A DNA stretch of 64,000 bases. Origin: Peptococcaceae bacterium 1109 (lineage in GTDB: Bacteria > Bacillota > Limnochordia > Darwinibacteriales > Darwinibacteriaceae). The first letter of the stretch is position 1; each line of letters begins with the position of its first letter. Under the pieces are notes generated by a model that was not told the DNA's origin, did not search any database, and saw only the letters and a program-made list of their open reading frames with translations. The position numbers and the translations under genes were made by a program. This document shows, piece after piece, positions 62,924 to 64,000 of the stretch. Location: assembly GCA_001028815.1 (NCBI GenBank), contig LDJB01000001.1:577634-641633 (forward strand), written 5' to 3'.

Positions 62924-63208
62924 CTAAACCTGCATGCGCATGATTTCTTGGTATGCTTCAATGAGTTTACTGCGAATTGCTATGGTAAGCTGTAACGCCA
63001 GGTTTGCTTGTTCGGCGATGATCATGGCATCATGGAACTCCATTTCGCCTGAAATCAGTTGTTGATACGCGACGTCAGACTGAATCTGCATGTCATTAAC
63101 TCGCCTCAGAGCATTGCTGAGGACGTCACGGAACGCCGCCTCACTAGAAGCCGTGCTAGTTGGCTTGGCTTGCGGTCTGGCCAGGGGAGCAGCACCGTCA
63201 ATCCGCAT
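62924..63208 (-). CDS. fliE: Flagellar hook-basal body protein FliE
   Basis: 94 residues with the two FliE helices: FRDVLSNALRRVNDMQIQSD (about 26-45) and SGEMEFHDAMIIAEQANLAL then QLTIAIRSKLIEAYQEIMRM. It links the MS ring to the rod. Stands between flgC and fliF, four bases before the latter. Confidence 0.93.
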   Translation of the reverse strand: MRIDGAAPLARPQAKPTSTASSEAAFRDVLSNALRRVNDMQIQSDVAYQQLISGEMEFHDAMIIAEQANLALQLTIAIRSKLIEAYQEIMRMQV

Positions 63209-63233
63209 TTGGAACCCTCCTTATCACCAATGG

Positions 63234-63665
63234 TTAGCGGCCGATCTCTAAGGCTCTTTGCGCCATCTGCTTGGCGGCGTTTAGAGCAGTGATGTTGGCC
63301 TCATAGGCCCGCGTCGCTGATACTAGGTCTACCATTTCCCGCACCACATTCACATTAGGCATGGCAACATAGCCATCCCCATTTGCATCAGGATGCTGTG
63401 GATCGTAGACCAGGCGTGGCTCAGAATCATCACTGATAATGCCCACAACCCGTACCCCCTGGCCGGCTTGTCCCGTCCGGGAAAAGCCTGGTCGCATTGC
63501 CCCCTCGAGCAGCGGTGCAAAAACTGGTACTTGCCTGCGGTAAGGGCCACCTTCCGGAGTACGCGTCGTTTCCGCATTTGCGAGATTGTTCGCGATGGTG
63601 TCCATTCGCAGGCGCTCAGCGGTTAATCCTGAAGCGCTGATACGAAAAGCCCGAAATGTCGACAT
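63234..63665 (-). CDS. flgC: Flagellar rod protein FlgC
   Basis: 143 residues, standard for the proximal rod protein. Axial N-terminus FRISASGLTAERLRMDTIAN then NLANAETTRTPEGGPYRRQV; C-terminus EMVDLVSATRAYEANITALN then AAKQMAQRALEI. Lies between flgB and fliE. Confidence 0.95.
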   Translation of the reverse strand: MSTFRAFRISASGLTAERLRMDTIANNLANAETTRTPEGGPYRRQVPVFAPLLEGAMRPGFSRTGQAGQGVRVVGIISDDSEPRLVYDPQHPDANGDGYVAMPNVNVVREMVDLVSATRAYEANITALNAAKQMAQRALEIGR

Positions 63666-63667
63666 TC

Positions 63668-64000
63668 CTAACCTCTCCCTTCGGTGATGGCACTCCGCAG
63701 CGAACGCAATTTGCGGCTAACAGCTTCAACGAGAGCCTGGTAGTACAGCTGATTTTCCGCAACCAAAGCCATTTCCCGATCGGGATCAACATTGTTCCCA
63801 TCGTTCCGCATGGTTGTGCTGTTATCCTGCACAACTCGCCACGCTACCCCCGTTGTGCGGCGGAACTCCAGGTGTTTTCGGTGGGTGCGCGCTGCCCCGG
63901 GCCGTCGCAGGCGGGCGTTGTACTCGTCCGAGAACGAGGTTGTGATGACAACATCCGAGCGCTTAAAGCCGGGCGTGTTGGCGTTGGCCAAGTTGTTGCT
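63668..64000 (-). CDS. flgB: Flagellar rod protein FlgB, N-terminus beyond window
   Basis: About 110 residues of the C-terminal part are visible; the frame runs off the window at base 64000. The last codons in view read SNNLANANTPGFKRSDV, the conserved axial NNxANxxTPG motif, and the end is ENQLYYQALVEAVSRKLRSL followed by RSAITEG. FlgB is the rod protein nearest the MS ring. It is followed by flgC two bases later, the normal fla-cluster opening. Confidence 0.92.
   Translation of the reverse strand, partial: SNNLANANTPGFKRSDVVITTSFSDEYNARLRRPGAARTHRKHLEFRRTTGVAWRVVQDNSTTMRNDGNNVDPDREMALVAENQLYYQALVEAVSRKLRSLRSAITEGRG

Overview
The window reads as one contiguous stretch of chromosome from a spore-forming, flagellated, probably anaerobic Bacillota (Firmicutes) bacterium of moderately high GC. 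The reasons are: a spoIIA operon (spoIIAA, spoIIAB, sigF) with dacF and spoIIM; a PolC-type replicative polymerase; the rimP-nusA-ylxR-ylxQ-infB-rbfA cluster in Bacillota order; and a B. subtilis-like fla cluster running into rpsB-tsf-pyrH-frr. A ferredoxin-linked 2-oxoacid oxidoreductase suggests anaerobic metabolism. The species cannot be named from the sequence. Every gene I can support lies on the minus strand, so transcription runs from high to low coordinates. Coding is almost unbroken and no gene-free stretch exceeds about 135 bases.

Layout in transcription order. (1) 64000-40873 is the flagellar cluster: flgB, flgC, fliE, fliF, fliG, fliH, fliI, fliJ, a motE-like gene, fliK, flgD, a TIGR02530-type gene, flgE, a hairpin, motA, motB, fliL, a FliN/FliY-type switch gene, fliO, fliP, fliQ, fliR, flhB, flhA, flhF, flhG, a PilZ gene, the flagellar sigma factor, a small basic protein and a SwrB-like protein. 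It has no recognisable fliM and no che genes. (2) 40876-29505 is a translation, lipid and isoprenoid block: rpsB, tsf, pyrH, frr, a 73-residue unknown, uppS, cdsA, a frameshifted YtvI/AI-2E family gene, dxr, rseP, ispG, proS and a glycosyltransferase. (3) polC lies alone between two hairpin terminators. (4) 25990-15361 holds rimP, nusA, rnpM, a ylxQ broken by a stop codon, infB, rbfA, nrnA, truB, ribF, rpsO and pnp. (5) 15336-9819 is a catabolic operon: a degenerate butyrate-kinase-like gene, ptb, buk, a ferredoxin subunit and three 2-oxoacid:ferredoxin oxidoreductase subunits. Together these could turn 2-oxoacids, probably branched-chain ones, into acyl-CoA, acyl-phosphate, and free acid plus ATP. 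(6) 9790-1 holds a DUF3866 gene, an EndoQ-like gene, a histidine phosphatase, spoIIM, xerD, deoB, dacF, the spoIIA operon, a PHP phosphoesterase and a GNAT gene cut by the window edge.

Most of the window is conserved housekeeping and I did not find a complete new system. The points most worth attention are: a PolC that lacks the DnaQ-like proofreading exonuclease normally inserted in its PHP domain; an intact, translationally coupled butyrate kinase paralogue whose active-site motifs are lost; two otherwise conserved genes broken by single lesions (ylxQ by an in-frame TAA, ytvI by a T7 homopolymer frameshift); and a flagellar cluster where one FliM/FliY-headed FliN protein takes the place of fliM and fliY, with no chemotaxis genes.
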